From JADFRG01 sp964590515 (lineage in GTDB: Bacteria > Chloroflexota > Anaerolineae > Anaerolineales > E44-bin32), in the NCBI GenBank assembly GCA_964590515.1, contig CAZPZD010000015.1, positions 1-49,637 on the forward strand: a stretch of DNA of 49,637 bases. Reading direction: 5' to 3'. The position numbers and the translations under genes were made by a program. The notes below the pieces were generated by a model, which worked only from the letters and a program-made list of their open reading frames with translations, made no database searches and was not told the origin of the DNA. Below, piece after piece: positions 25,655-33,469 of this stretch (position 1 is its first letter; each line of letters begins with the position of its first letter).

Positions 25655-25674
25655 CGTGCCGAATTCTCGGCACG
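25655..25674. promoter_or_regulatory. Perfect inverted repeat between queF and the response regulator gene
   Basis: Two 8-base arms CGTGCCGA and TCGGCACG flank the 4-base centre ATTC. On the minus strand it lies just upstream of TACAAT (-10 candidate for queF); on the plus strand it ends about 20 nt before the GTG of the response regulator. No T-tract follows, so an operator is more likely than a terminator. Confidence 0.5.
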
Positions 25675-25693
25675 ATCCTTGCAGCGGCGGCTA

Positions 25694-26110
25694 GTGACTG
25701 AACCGAGGCCACAGGTGGGTCAAATTCCCGCAGCTTCCCCAACCGTGCTTGTAGTCGACGACGACTCGTCGTATTGCACGATTATCCGCGAATTGCTGGT
25801 TCGCAACGGATACCGAGTACGCCTGGCGAACGGGGCGGAGCAGGCCTTCGATCTACTGCAGAGCGAGCGTCCGGACCTGATCCTGGCCGACCTGATGATG
25901 CCCGAGATTGATGGGTTGACCTTTATCCGACAACTGCGGGCGACCCCGGCTCAATCCAGGATCCCGACGATCGTCGTCAGCGCCCTGGTCCTGGCCAAGG
26001 AGCGAATCGCGGCAGCTCAAGCCGGGGCCGACGCCTTTGTGGCAAAGCCCTTCTCAATCAATCAGCTGCGGTCCGTCATCAATGCGGTGATGGCCCCGAT
26101 CCGGGGCTAA
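25694..26110 (+). CDS. Single-domain response regulator
   Basis: A 138-aa protein consisting of one receiver domain with a short N-terminal tail. The acidic pair is in VLVVDDDSSYC, the phosphoacceptor Asp in ILADLMMPEIDG, the Thr/Ser in IVVSALV and the conserved Lys in FVAKPFS. There is no output domain, so it should act by protein-protein contact like CheY or Spo0F. I chose GTG at 25694; TTG at 25679 is in frame. No histidine kinase is adjacent; the nearest is at 37593. The palindrome at 25655-25674 may control it. Confidence 0.82.
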   Translation: MTEPRPQVGQIPAASPTVLVVDDDSSYCTIIRELLVRNGYRVRLANGAEQAFDLLQSERPDLILADLMMPEIDGLTFIRQLRATPAQSRIPTIVVSALVLAKERIAAAQAGADAFVAKPFSINQLRSVINAVMAPIRG

Positions 26111-26161
26111 AGGAAACGCCGCCAGCGTGGCGGAGAGTGGACCCTCTCGGCTCCATCCCAC

Positions 26162-27466
26162 TTACTGGAATAGTGAGCTCCGAATCGCGATGACCTGCCT
26201 GCGCAGCCCCTCGTCAGTCTCAAGCCGGTCGGCAATTCGCTCGTAGCCATACATCACTGTAGTGTGGTCGCGGCCCCCCAGCGCCTGGCCGATCCGGGGG
26301 AGCGATTCATCGGTCTCCTCCCGAATCAAATACATCGCCACTTGCCGCGGCAGGGCGAGCTGCCGAGTCCGCCGCGGTCCGCACAGGTCGGCTTCCGGCA
26401 CTTGGAATTGCTGGGCCACGGCGGCGATGATCCTACCGGGGGTCAGCCGGCTGGTCTTGGAGGCCAACTCTGACAGGGAGGCCTCGATCGTCTCCTCCCC
26501 CAACTCGGCCCCGGTGAGATCTGCCAGGGCGAAAGCCCGGGTCAGCGCCCCTTCCAGCTCCCGAATGTTGTTTTGGGCTCGGCGGGCAATCAGCTCCAGA
26601 TGCTCATGTTGAACGGCCCGGCCTGCCCGCTCTGCCTTGGAGCGCAGGATGGCGACTCGAGTCTCGAAATCCGGTGGTTGGATGTCGGCTGCCAATCCCC
26701 ACTCGAATCGTGAGCGCAGCCGTTCCTCCAGGGTTGCGAATGACTTTGGCGACCGATCGGAGGACAGGACGATCTGCCTGGCCTGTCCGTGCAGCGCGTT
26801 GAAGGTGTGAAAGAACTCCTCCTGGGTTGATTCCTTGCCAGCAATGAACTGAACATCGTCGACCAACAGGATATCCGCCTGGCGGTAGCGATCCCGGAAT
26901 GCGGCCGTGCTACGGGTGCGAATCGCATCGATCAGCCCATTGGTGAAATCTTCCGCGGAGACGTAGACGGGCCGCTGCCCGGCGGCGGCACAGGCATGCG
27001 CGATCGCGTGGAGCAGATGGGTCTTCCCGAGACCGACCCCGCCGTAAAGGAATAGCGGGTTGTAGGGGCCCGCCGGATTATCGGCGACCGCCTGGGCGGC
27101 AGCCTGGGCCAGCCGATTGCTCTTCCCAACGACGAAATTCTCGAAAGTGTAGCGGGGATTGAGACCGATTTGGAGACTGGCTGGGACGTCCGGGGCGGCC
27201 GGTTCCCCCGGGATGACTTCGGGTTGCCAGACCACAAAACGGACCTCCACGGTCCTTCCAGCGATCCCGGTCAGCACCCGGGTGACAATCGGCCCTAGCC
27301 GTTCGGCCAACCAATCCCGGGCGAATGCATTCTGCACCCCGACAATGAATTGGCCGTCTTCATAGGCCAGCAACTCTGCGTCGCGCACCCAGGTATCGAA
27401 GGCCGCTTTTGGCATCTCGACCTGCAATTGGCCCAGCGCTGCCTGCCAGAGTCGCTCCGCGTTCAT
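26162..27466 (-). CDS. dnaA: Chromosomal replication initiator DnaA
   Basis: A 434-aa AAA+ initiator. Domain I starts with WQAALGQLQVEMPKAAFDTW. Domain III has Walker A GGVGLGKTHLLHAI, Walker B ILLVDDVQFIAGKE and the arginine-finger region FEWGLAADIQPPDFETRVAIL. Domain IV has the DnaA signature ALGGRDHTTVMYGYERI. The ATG at 27466 has GGAGG 6 nt upstream. Unusually it is not next to dnaN; radA lies upstream and a response regulator converges downstream. The 478-nt upstream region has no consensus DnaA boxes. Confidence 0.95.
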   Translation of the reverse strand: MNAERLWQAALGQLQVEMPKAAFDTWVRDAELLAYEDGQFIVGVQNAFARDWLAERLGPIVTRVLTGIAGRTVEVRFVVWQPEVIPGEPAAPDVPASLQIGLNPRYTFENFVVGKSNRLAQAAAQAVADNPAGPYNPLFLYGGVGLGKTHLLHAIAHACAAAGQRPVYVSAEDFTNGLIDAIRTRSTAAFRDRYRQADILLVDDVQFIAGKESTQEEFFHTFNALHGQARQIVLSSDRSPKSFATLEERLRSRFEWGLAADIQPPDFETRVAILRSKAERAGRAVQHEHLELIARRAQNNIRELEGALTRAFALADLTGAELGEETIEASLSELASKTSRLTPGRIIAAVAQQFQVPEADLCGPRRTRQLALPRQVAMYLIREETDESLPRIGQALGGRDHTTVMYGYERIADRLETDEGLRRQVIAIRSSLFQ

Positions 27467-27944
27467 GCGGACCTCCGAGAATCGCCCTTCGGGCGAGGAG
27501 TGTTCGTCGTTTGAATTGTCTTAGAACGAGCTGTCGGGCTACTTTTCCTGGAGAGGAGGGTAGCGTCGTCTCGATCGCCCGGGTCCCCCATGACCCGCGC
27601 GACCCGGATTCTAGCAGAGAGGCTCAAGCCGATCAATGTTCGCGACCCGCGCCAATCTAAAAAGATTCGAAACTTTAAGTGACCCGCGCCTTAACGCAGA
27701 ACGGCAGGTCTCACTGGCGAGCGAACTCGGTCAGTTTGGCTCGACTGCCCAACCTGGCCGGGCTTCGGGGGGCTGCCCGCCAGATATATGCCCAAGATCG
27801 ATACCCCGAACCAGGCCGGATCGAGGGCGCAAGGAATCTTAAGAGCTGGAGGTCGGACCGGCTACCCTGACCCTCGCAGGCGAAACCCGGAATCCGCACT
27901 TCCAGCGCGCCATCGTTGAGGATTCGTAGTTCGGAAGCAATGAA
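27467..27944. other. 478-nt intergenic region upstream of dnaA
   Basis: It holds the dnaA ribosome-binding site, a TCGCCC-TTC-GGGCGA hairpin (27482-27496) close to it, three copies of GACCCGCGC (27592, 27644, 27681) and one short A+T-rich patch (27651-27681). I searched by eye for TTATNCACA and its complement and found none. There is no open frame I would call a gene. The radA 3' end borders it without a clear terminator. Confidence 0.6.
27592..27689. repeat. Three direct repeats GACCCGCGC upstream of dnaA
   Basis: Identical 9-mers start at 27592, 27644 and 27681, all in the same orientation, separated by 52 and 37 bases; the last two are followed by another C. A further GACCC overlaps the first. 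Three copies within 98 bases are unlikely by chance even at this GC content, although one more copy occurs in a coding region near 44009. Confidence 0.55.
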
Positions 27945-29315
27945 TCACCCGCCGCCGCGCAGAACTAGCGACAACGCCTCGGCGAGACTCGCCGCCGGGC
28001 TGACCTTTAGCCCTGCAGGGGCGGGCACGCCGCCGCGAGCGGCCGTGGGAACCACCACTTCCCGAAAGCCGAGTTTCGCGGCCTCACTCAATCGGGCCGG
28101 CAATTGCGCCACGCTCCGCAGCTCTCCGGACAGACCCACCTCCCCGACCAGGGCGAGATCGGGGGGCAAGGCCCGGTCGCGAGCGGATGAGGCGATAGCG
28201 CTCGCCAGCGCCAGATCTGCCGCCGGTTCGCTGACTTGCAGCCCGCCCACCACGTTGACAAACACATCCTGGTCGGAGAGCTGAATCCCCACCCGCCGAC
28301 TAAGCACGGCAACCAGCAGCAGCAACCGATTGTTATCCACCCCGTTGGCGGTACGCCGGGGGTAGCCGAACGCGCTCGGGCTGGTAAGGCCCTGCACCTC
28401 CACCAACAGCGGGCGGGTGCCCTCCATGGTGATCGCAATCGCAGACCCCGGGGCATCGGCCTTTCGCTCTGCTAGGAATGCCTCCGAGGGGTTCGCGACT
28501 TCCAGCAAGCCCGAATTTCCCATCTCGAAAACTCCGACCTCGTTCGTCGGGCCAAAGCGATTCTTGACGGATCGAAGCAAGCGGTAGCTGTGGAACGAGT
28601 CCCCTTCGAGGTAAAGCACGGTATCGACGATGTGTTCGAGCACTCGGGGGCCGGCGATGGCGCCTTCCTTGGTTACATGTCCTACCAGGAAGATCGCCAC
28701 CCCGGATGACTTGGCGGTGGCCTGCAGCCTGGCCGCGCACTCCCGAACCTGGGAGATGGATCCGGCAGCCGAATCGATATCCCCGGATTGGATGGTCTGA
28801 ATTGAGTCAATCACCGTCAGCAGCGGACGCAGCTCTTCGATATGGCCGATCACCCTTCCAAGGTCAGTTTCGGTGAGCAGATACAGCTGGTCTTCCGGGG
28901 CCGCGCCGTCCGTCAGGCGGGCGGCCCGATTCTTGATCTGCCCGACCGATTCCTCGCCGGAGACGTACAAGACCGGCCCGCGGGCAGCCATCCCGACGCT
29001 TGCCTGCAGCAGCAGGGTTGATTTGCCGATTCCGGGGTCCCCCCCGATTAGCACCAGCGACCCCGGGACGACCCCGCCCCCCAACACTCGGGCGAACTCC
29101 GCGATCCCGAGCGGGAGCCGGTCGTCATTACCTGTCTCGATCTGGTCCAGCCGGACTGGCACCTGGCCATACACCGTGGCCGTACTGCTGGGGCGCGATT
29201 CCACGACCTCCTCGACCATGCTGTTCCACTCGCCACATTGAGGACAACGACCGAGCGGCTTGGCGGCTGTTCGGCCGCACTGCTGGCACACATACTGGGT
29301 CTTTAATTTCGCCAT
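27945..29315 (-). CDS. radA: DNA repair protein RadA (Sms)
   Basis: A 456-aa RecA-related branch-migration ATPase for recombinational repair. The N-terminal zinc finger is YVCQQCG..RCPQCGEW, Walker A GGDPGIGKSTLLLQ, the RadA-specific KNRFG motif appears in VKNRFGPTNEVG, and the C-terminal Lon-like domain has VFVNVVGGLQVSEPAADLA and VGEVGLSGELR. Length is normal. It lies downstream of clpC on the same strand, an arrangement shared with Firmicutes, but disA, which follows radA there, is replaced by dnaA here. A -10 box at 29354-29359 and a terminator after clpC suggest its own transcription. Confidence 0.95.
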   Translation of the reverse strand: MAKLKTQYVCQQCGRTAAKPLGRCPQCGEWNSMVEEVVESRPSSTATVYGQVPVRLDQIETGNDDRLPLGIAEFARVLGGGVVPGSLVLIGGDPGIGKSTLLLQASVGMAARGPVLYVSGEESVGQIKNRAARLTDGAAPEDQLYLLTETDLGRVIGHIEELRPLLTVIDSIQTIQSGDIDSAAGSISQVRECAARLQATAKSSGVAIFLVGHVTKEGAIAGPRVLEHIVDTVLYLEGDSFHSYRLLRSVKNRFGPTNEVGVFEMGNSGLLEVANPSEAFLAERKADAPGSAIAITMEGTRPLLVEVQGLTSPSAFGYPRRTANGVDNNRLLLLVAVLSRRVGIQLSDQDVFVNVVGGLQVSEPAADLALASAIASSARDRALPPDLALVGEVGLSGELRSVAQLPARLSEAAKLGFREVVVPTAARGGVPAPAGLKVSPAASLAEALSLVLRGGG

Positions 29316-29353
29316 GGCAATTACTGGAGCTCGAACCGATAGGGGTACTTCGA

Positions 29354-29359
29354 ATTATA
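29354..29359 (-). promoter_or_regulatory. -10 box of radA
   Basis: A perfect TATAAT on the minus strand, about 38 nt before the radA ATG. It lies between the clpC terminator and radA. The -35 box is not obvious. Confidence 0.5.
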
Positions 29360-29380
29360 GCTGGCTGGCAAAGCGGGAGG

Positions 29381-29413
29381 AAAAAGAAAAGGGCTGCCCA
29401 TGCCGGGCAGCCC
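29381..29413 (-). terminator. Rho-independent terminator after clpC
   Basis: A perfect 9-bp stem GGGCTGCCC/GGGCAGCCC (29405-29413 with 29391-29399) with a 5-nt loop is followed on the minus strand by TTTTCTTTTT. It begins 20 nt after the clpC stop and separates clpC from radA. Confidence 0.9.
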
Positions 29414-29433
29414 GATGCCAATCTTGGTTCGCC

Positions 29434-31920
29434 CTAGTTGGCGGCGACCGCCGGTTCTTCCTCACCGGCCCGCTCTCCGGATTTGAGCACTAGTTCCCCG
29501 TCTGCGACATCCACGGAAATCGAATCACCATCCACGAACTCGCCGGTGAGCAGCGCATCTGAAAGGCGATCCTCGACCTTGCTTTGGATCACCCGTCGCA
29601 GCGGTCGGGCACCCATTTCCGGATCGTAGCCCAACTCGGCGAGCAGCACGCGGGCCGCCTCGGAGGCCTGGAGCGTGATGCTGTAGGCCTCGAGCCGAGT
29701 GGCCACTTTGGCCAGCTCCAGATCGACGATTTGCTTGATCTGGTCCATCGTCAGGGCATGGAACACAATGATCGAGTCAACTCGATTAATGAACTCCGGA
29801 CGGAACTCCTTGCGGAGCGCGTCGGTCAGCTTCTTGTGCATTTCCTGATAAGCCAGGCGTTCTTCCTGCCCTTCATCCCGCTTGGTCGCGAAACCCAGTT
29901 CGGTCTGGTGCATGATCAGTTCGGCCCCCAAATTGGAGGTCATCACCACAATGGCATTGCGGAAATTGACCTTGCGGCCCCGCGCGTCGGCCAGGTGACC
30001 TTCTTCCATGATCTGCAGCAGCATGTTGTGAGCTTCGGGATGGGCCTTCTCGATTTCGTCAAACACCACGATCGAGTACGGGCGCCTCCGCACTGCCTCC
30101 GTCAACTGGCCTGCGTCGTCATAGCCCACATAGCCGGGGGGAGCCCCGACCAGCCGGCTAACGGAGTGCCTCTCCATGAACTCCGACATATCAATCTGGA
30201 TCAGGGCGTCTTCGCTACCAAACAAAAACTCCGCAAGAGCCTTGTTCAACTCGGTCTTGCCGACCCCGGTGGGGCCCAGGAAAATAAACGAGCCGACCGG
30301 TCGGTGCGGATCCTTGAGCCCGGCCCGCGCCCGGCGCACGGCCTTGGAAATCGCCTCGATCGCTTCGTTTTGCCCTATGATCCGCTCGTGTAGCACCTCT
30401 TCCATCTTCAGCAAGCGCTGTGATTCTTCTTGGGCAATCTGCATCACCGGGACCCCGGTCCACATCGCCACGACCTCGGCGATGTCGTCAGCGGTGACCC
30501 GTGGGCTGTCCTCGCTCCGCTCCCAGCCTGCCCGCAGTTTAGTGAGTTTCTCCTCGAGCTCGTCCGTATGCTCCATCAGCTCTTGGGCGTCATCGTAGCG
30601 GGCCTCTTCGATCGCCAGGGCATGCGCTTCGCGGGACTCCCGCAATTGGAGCAGGGTCTCCTGCAGCGAGCGGGCAACCGGGCTCTTGTACATGCGCACC
30701 CGGGAGCCCGCCTCATCGATCAAGTCAATGGCCTTGTCCGGCAGAAAACGATCAGTCACGTAGCGGGAGGAAAGGTGGGTGGCGGCCTCCAGGGCCTCAT
30801 CGGTGATCACGAGCTTGTGGTGATTCTCATAGGGGGCCCGCACCCCGCGCAGAATGTCGATCGTCTCTTCGATGGTGGGTTCGTCGACATACACCGGCTG
30901 AAACCGGCGCTCCAGCGCCGAGTCGCTTTCAATGTACTTGCGGTATTCATCCAGGGTCGTCGCGCCGATCACTTGCAGCTCGCCACGCGAAAGCGCCGGC
31001 TTCAGGATATTGGCTGCGTCCACCGATGACCCCGCCGAGCCAGCGCCAACCAGCATGTGAACTTCATCGATAAACAGGATGGACCCCGAGGACTTCAATT
31101 CGTCAATCACTCGCTTCAGCCGCTCCTCGAATTGGCCGCGATACATGGTGCCGGCAACCAACGAGCCGACGTCCAATTGCAGCACCCGCTTCCCCAGCAG
31201 CGGTTCGGGAGTCTCCCCGGCCACGATCCGTTGAGCCAGGCCCTCGACGATCGCGGTCTTGCCGACGCCCGGTTCGCCGATCAAGGCGGGGTTGTTCTTG
31301 GTCCGCCGGGCCAGGATCTGGATCACCCGCTCGATTTCCTTCTGTCGCCCGATCACCGGGTCCAGCTTGCCTTCTTCGGCCATCCCGGTCAGATCGGTTG
31401 CCAGCTGATCCACCAGGGGGGTCTTCACCTGCGGCTCTTTTCGTTCTCGGCCGGACGCCTGGGTGGCTCGTCGAATGGGGGCCTCCTGCAGCACCCGGCG
31501 GGTCTCCCGCCGGATCTGCTCGGGGCTGGTCCCTAGCCGGCGCAGCACGTCCATCCCAACGCCTTCGTTCTGGCGGATCATGCCCAGCAGCAGGTGTTCG
31601 GTCCCGATGTAGTGATGCCCCATCCGGCGGGCCTCTTCGATCGCCATCTGGAGGACTTGTTCGGTACCGGGCGCCAGCTCGATCCGGCTCCCTGCGTTGC
31701 GGCCGACACCGGTCAGGCGTTCGACCATGTCCTTCACCCGAGCAGGGTCCAGCCCGAGATTCCGCAACACCCGCCCGGCGACGCCCCCCTCCTCCCGGAT
31801 GAGCCCGAGCAGCAGGTGCTCGGTGCCAATGTAGTTGTGATGCAGCCGCTCAGCCTCTTCGTGCGCCAGGCTGAGCACTCGTCGGGCCCGTTGGGTGAAG
31901 CGCTCCATCTTGTCGGCCAC
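29434..31920 (-). CDS. clpC: ATP-dependent Clp protease ATPase subunit ClpC
   Basis: An 828-aa class I Hsp100 unfoldase. Two Clp_N repeats occupy about residues 8-145 (NYIGTEHLLLGLIREEGGVA and HYIGTEHLLLGMIRQNEGVG, shown singly), followed by AAA-1 with GEPGVGKTAIVEG and ILFIDEVHMLVG, a middle coiled coil (ELEEKLTKL), AAA-2 with GPTGVGKTELNKALAEF and VVFDEIEKAHPEA, and the ClpP-docking LGF tripeptide in QTELGFATKRD. It should feed substrates to ClpP, which is not in the window. In Firmicutes clpC is preceded by ctsR-mcsA-mcsB; here none are present and an S1-protein gene lies upstream instead. A palindrome within its promoter suggests a different stress repressor. Confidence 0.94.
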   Translation of the reverse strand: MADKMERFTQRARRVLSLAHEEAERLHHNYIGTEHLLLGLIREEGGVAGRVLRNLGLDPARVKDMVERLTGVGRNAGSRIELAPGTEQVLQMAIEEARRMGHHYIGTEHLLLGMIRQNEGVGMDVLRRLGTSPEQIRRETRRVLQEAPIRRATQASGRERKEPQVKTPLVDQLATDLTGMAEEGKLDPVIGRQKEIERVIQILARRTKNNPALIGEPGVGKTAIVEGLAQRIVAGETPEPLLGKRVLQLDVGSLVAGTMYRGQFEERLKRVIDELKSSGSILFIDEVHMLVGAGSAGSSVDAANILKPALSRGELQVIGATTLDEYRKYIESDSALERRFQPVYVDEPTIEETIDILRGVRAPYENHHKLVITDEALEAATHLSSRYVTDRFLPDKAIDLIDEAGSRVRMYKSPVARSLQETLLQLRESREAHALAIEEARYDDAQELMEHTDELEEKLTKLRAGWERSEDSPRVTADDIAEVVAMWTGVPVMQIAQEESQRLLKMEEVLHERIIGQNEAIEAISKAVRRARAGLKDPHRPVGSFIFLGPTGVGKTELNKALAEFLFGSEDALIQIDMSEFMERHSVSRLVGAPPGYVGYDDAGQLTEAVRRRPYSIVVFDEIEKAHPEAHNMLLQIMEEGHLADARGRKVNFRNAIVVMTSNLGAELIMHQTELGFATKRDEGQEERLAYQEMHKKLTDALRKEFRPEFINRVDSIIVFHALTMDQIKQIVDLELAKVATRLEAYSITLQASEAARVLLAELGYDPEMGARPLRRVIQSKVEDRLSDALLTGEFVDGDSISVDVADGELVLKSGERAGEEEPAVAAN

Positions 31921-31956
31921 GAACTGTTTTCTCCTTGACGATTACTGACTCATCGC

Positions 31957-31986
31957 ATTCTACCAAAGAGTGCACTCTGGCACTCT
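31957..31986 (-). promoter_or_regulatory. clpC promoter with a 12-bp palindrome in the spacer
   Basis: Minus-strand TAGAAT (31957-31962) is the -10 candidate. A perfect palindrome AGAGTGCACTCT (31967-31978) lies immediately upstream, where the -35/-10 spacer would be, and a third half-site CACTCT follows at 31981-31986. This does not match the CtsR box or CIRCE, but the position is that of a repressor operator. Confidence 0.5.
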
Positions 31987-32006
31987 CGGTAGCTAGTCCT
32001 ATCCGA

Positions 32007-33341
32007 TCAATTCTCTGCTTCGGTCTCGGCTGGGAGCTGCTCCCCCTGTTTAGCCGCGACTTCTTGAATGGGTTCCTCTTCGAGCCCAGCCAATTCCGCT
32101 TCCGCCTCGAGTTCGGCATCGAAATCCATGACCGGCTCTACCTGCCTTTGTTCTTGCACCGCGGATGCCCAATCCTGCTCGACATAATCGGCCGAGTCGA
32201 CCCGCCGCAGGCTCAGGCCGATTCGCCTCCGTTCGGGCTCCACTCGCAGCACCCGCAAGGTCAGATCCTGACCCTCCTGCACCGCCTCGCTGGGGTGCAG
32301 GATCCGTTGATCGGACAGCTCAGAGATGTGAACCAGCCCCTCGATCCCATAGTCTTCGAGGCCGGCCAAGCTGGCAAAGGCCCCGAATTTCGTCAGTTTG
32401 GTGATCTTACCTTGCACTAACTTACCCTCGCCGTATTTTTCCTGGATCAACTCCCAGGGATTGGCCTCAAGCTCACGGATCGAGAGGCTGATCCGATTGC
32501 GCTCTGGATCGACTCCCAGCACCTTCACCTGGACCTCGTCACCGATGTTTAGAACTTCCCGGGGGTTGTTCACTCGTTTCCAGGAAATCTCCGAGACATG
32601 CACCAGTCCGTCCGCCCCGCCGATGTCCACAAAGGCGCCAAAATCGGCCAGGCTGATAATGTGCCCGGTTCGCACCTCGCCCACCGTCAATTCTGAAATC
32701 AACCGTTCCTTAAGAGCCTCCCGCGACTCGCGAGCAGCCGATCGCTCGGAGAGGATCAGCCGGTTTCGTTGACGATCCACTTCGATTACTTTGCTGACAA
32801 TTTGCTCGCCGACCATTCTGCCCCAGCGCTGGTCGGGAGTGTCCCCCTCGGCCCGTCGCCGGCGTGGCAGGCTGACTTGGGAGGCCGGCATGAAACCCCG
32901 CAACCGGCCCAACGTCACGATCAGGCCCCCTTTGTTATAGCCGGACACTTCCCCCTCGAAAATCTCCTTGCTACCCAACAGCTCTTCAGCTTTCGACCAA
33001 TCTTGCTCTTCTTCCGCTCGGGCCAGCGAAAGCTCAGGCGCGTTCCCGCCGCCTGAGCGCAGCACATAGACGCTAATCTCCTTGCCAACTCCGAGCATGG
33101 CGCGCTGATCCGGGCTGAGATTCTCTAATTCCCTGGCCGAGATAATGCCCTCTGACTTCGCCCCAATGTCGACCAATATGTCGGTCTCGGTGACCCGGGC
33201 GATCGTCCCAGTTCGGATTTCGCCGCGGCGAGGAGCTTCCAGCTCATAATCCTGGGATTCGAGCAGGGCGTCCATCGGATGGACCGGCGCCACCTTCAGC
33301 GGATCGCCGTTTGGTGTTCGCTCTTCTTCAGAGTCTTGCAT
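32007..33341 (-). CDS. rpsA: S1-domain RNA-binding protein (30S ribosomal protein S1 type)
   Basis: A 444-aa protein with four S1 repeats: around GTIARVTETDILVDIGAKSEG, GEVSGYNKGGLIVTLGRLRG, GHIISLADFGAFVDIGGADG (with the strong VHVSEIS) and GKITKLTKFGAFASLAG followed by EGLVHISELSD (each quoted in part). The C-terminal 60 residues are strongly acidic. Proteins of this size with four repeats are annotated as S1 in Gram-positive and Chloroflexota genomes and help the ribosome bind mRNA. In a genome with many leaderless mRNAs its role in initiation could differ from that in E. coli; this is inference. It has its own promoter at 33371-33400. Confidence 0.85.
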   Translation of the reverse strand: MQDSEEERTPNGDPLKVAPVHPMDALLESQDYELEAPRRGEIRTGTIARVTETDILVDIGAKSEGIISARELENLSPDQRAMLGVGKEISVYVLRSGGGNAPELSLARAEEEQDWSKAEELLGSKEIFEGEVSGYNKGGLIVTLGRLRGFMPASQVSLPRRRRAEGDTPDQRWGRMVGEQIVSKVIEVDRQRNRLILSERSAARESREALKERLISELTVGEVRTGHIISLADFGAFVDIGGADGLVHVSEISWKRVNNPREVLNIGDEVQVKVLGVDPERNRISLSIRELEANPWELIQEKYGEGKLVQGKITKLTKFGAFASLAGLEDYGIEGLVHISELSDQRILHPSEAVQEGQDLTLRVLRVEPERRRIGLSLRRVDSADYVEQDWASAVQEQRQVEPVMDFDAELEAEAELAGLEEEPIQEVAAKQGEQLPAETEAEN

Positions 33342-33370
33342 CGTTGCTCATGAGCCTGGCCAGAACGTTG

Positions 33371-33400
33371 ATTATAAAGGCTAGGAATGAGCTTTGGCAA
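33371..33400 (-). promoter_or_regulatory. Promoter of the S1 protein gene
   Basis: Minus-strand TTGCCA (33395-33400) and TATAAT (33371-33376) with an 18-bp spacer, giving a transcript start about 25 nt before the ATG at 33341. Confidence 0.7.
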
Positions 33401-33422
33401 CCTGCCTCGATTCTCGAGGGGG

Positions 33423-33428
33423 TATAAT
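33423..33428 (+). promoter_or_regulatory. -10 box of the chelatase gene
   Basis: A perfect TATAAT on the plus strand, with the transcript start about 35 nt before the ATG at 33470. It is divergent from the S1 promoter. The -35 region has no good match. Confidence 0.45.
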
Positions 33429-33469
33429 GCCGCGCGGCCGAGACCTAACGGTCAAGAAACTACCAGCCT

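Noticed and set aside
27467..27944. Chromosomal origin next to dnaA
   Set aside because: No consensus or near-consensus DnaA boxes and no long A+T-rich element, so I do not call oriC here. Reported only as a repeat-bearing region.
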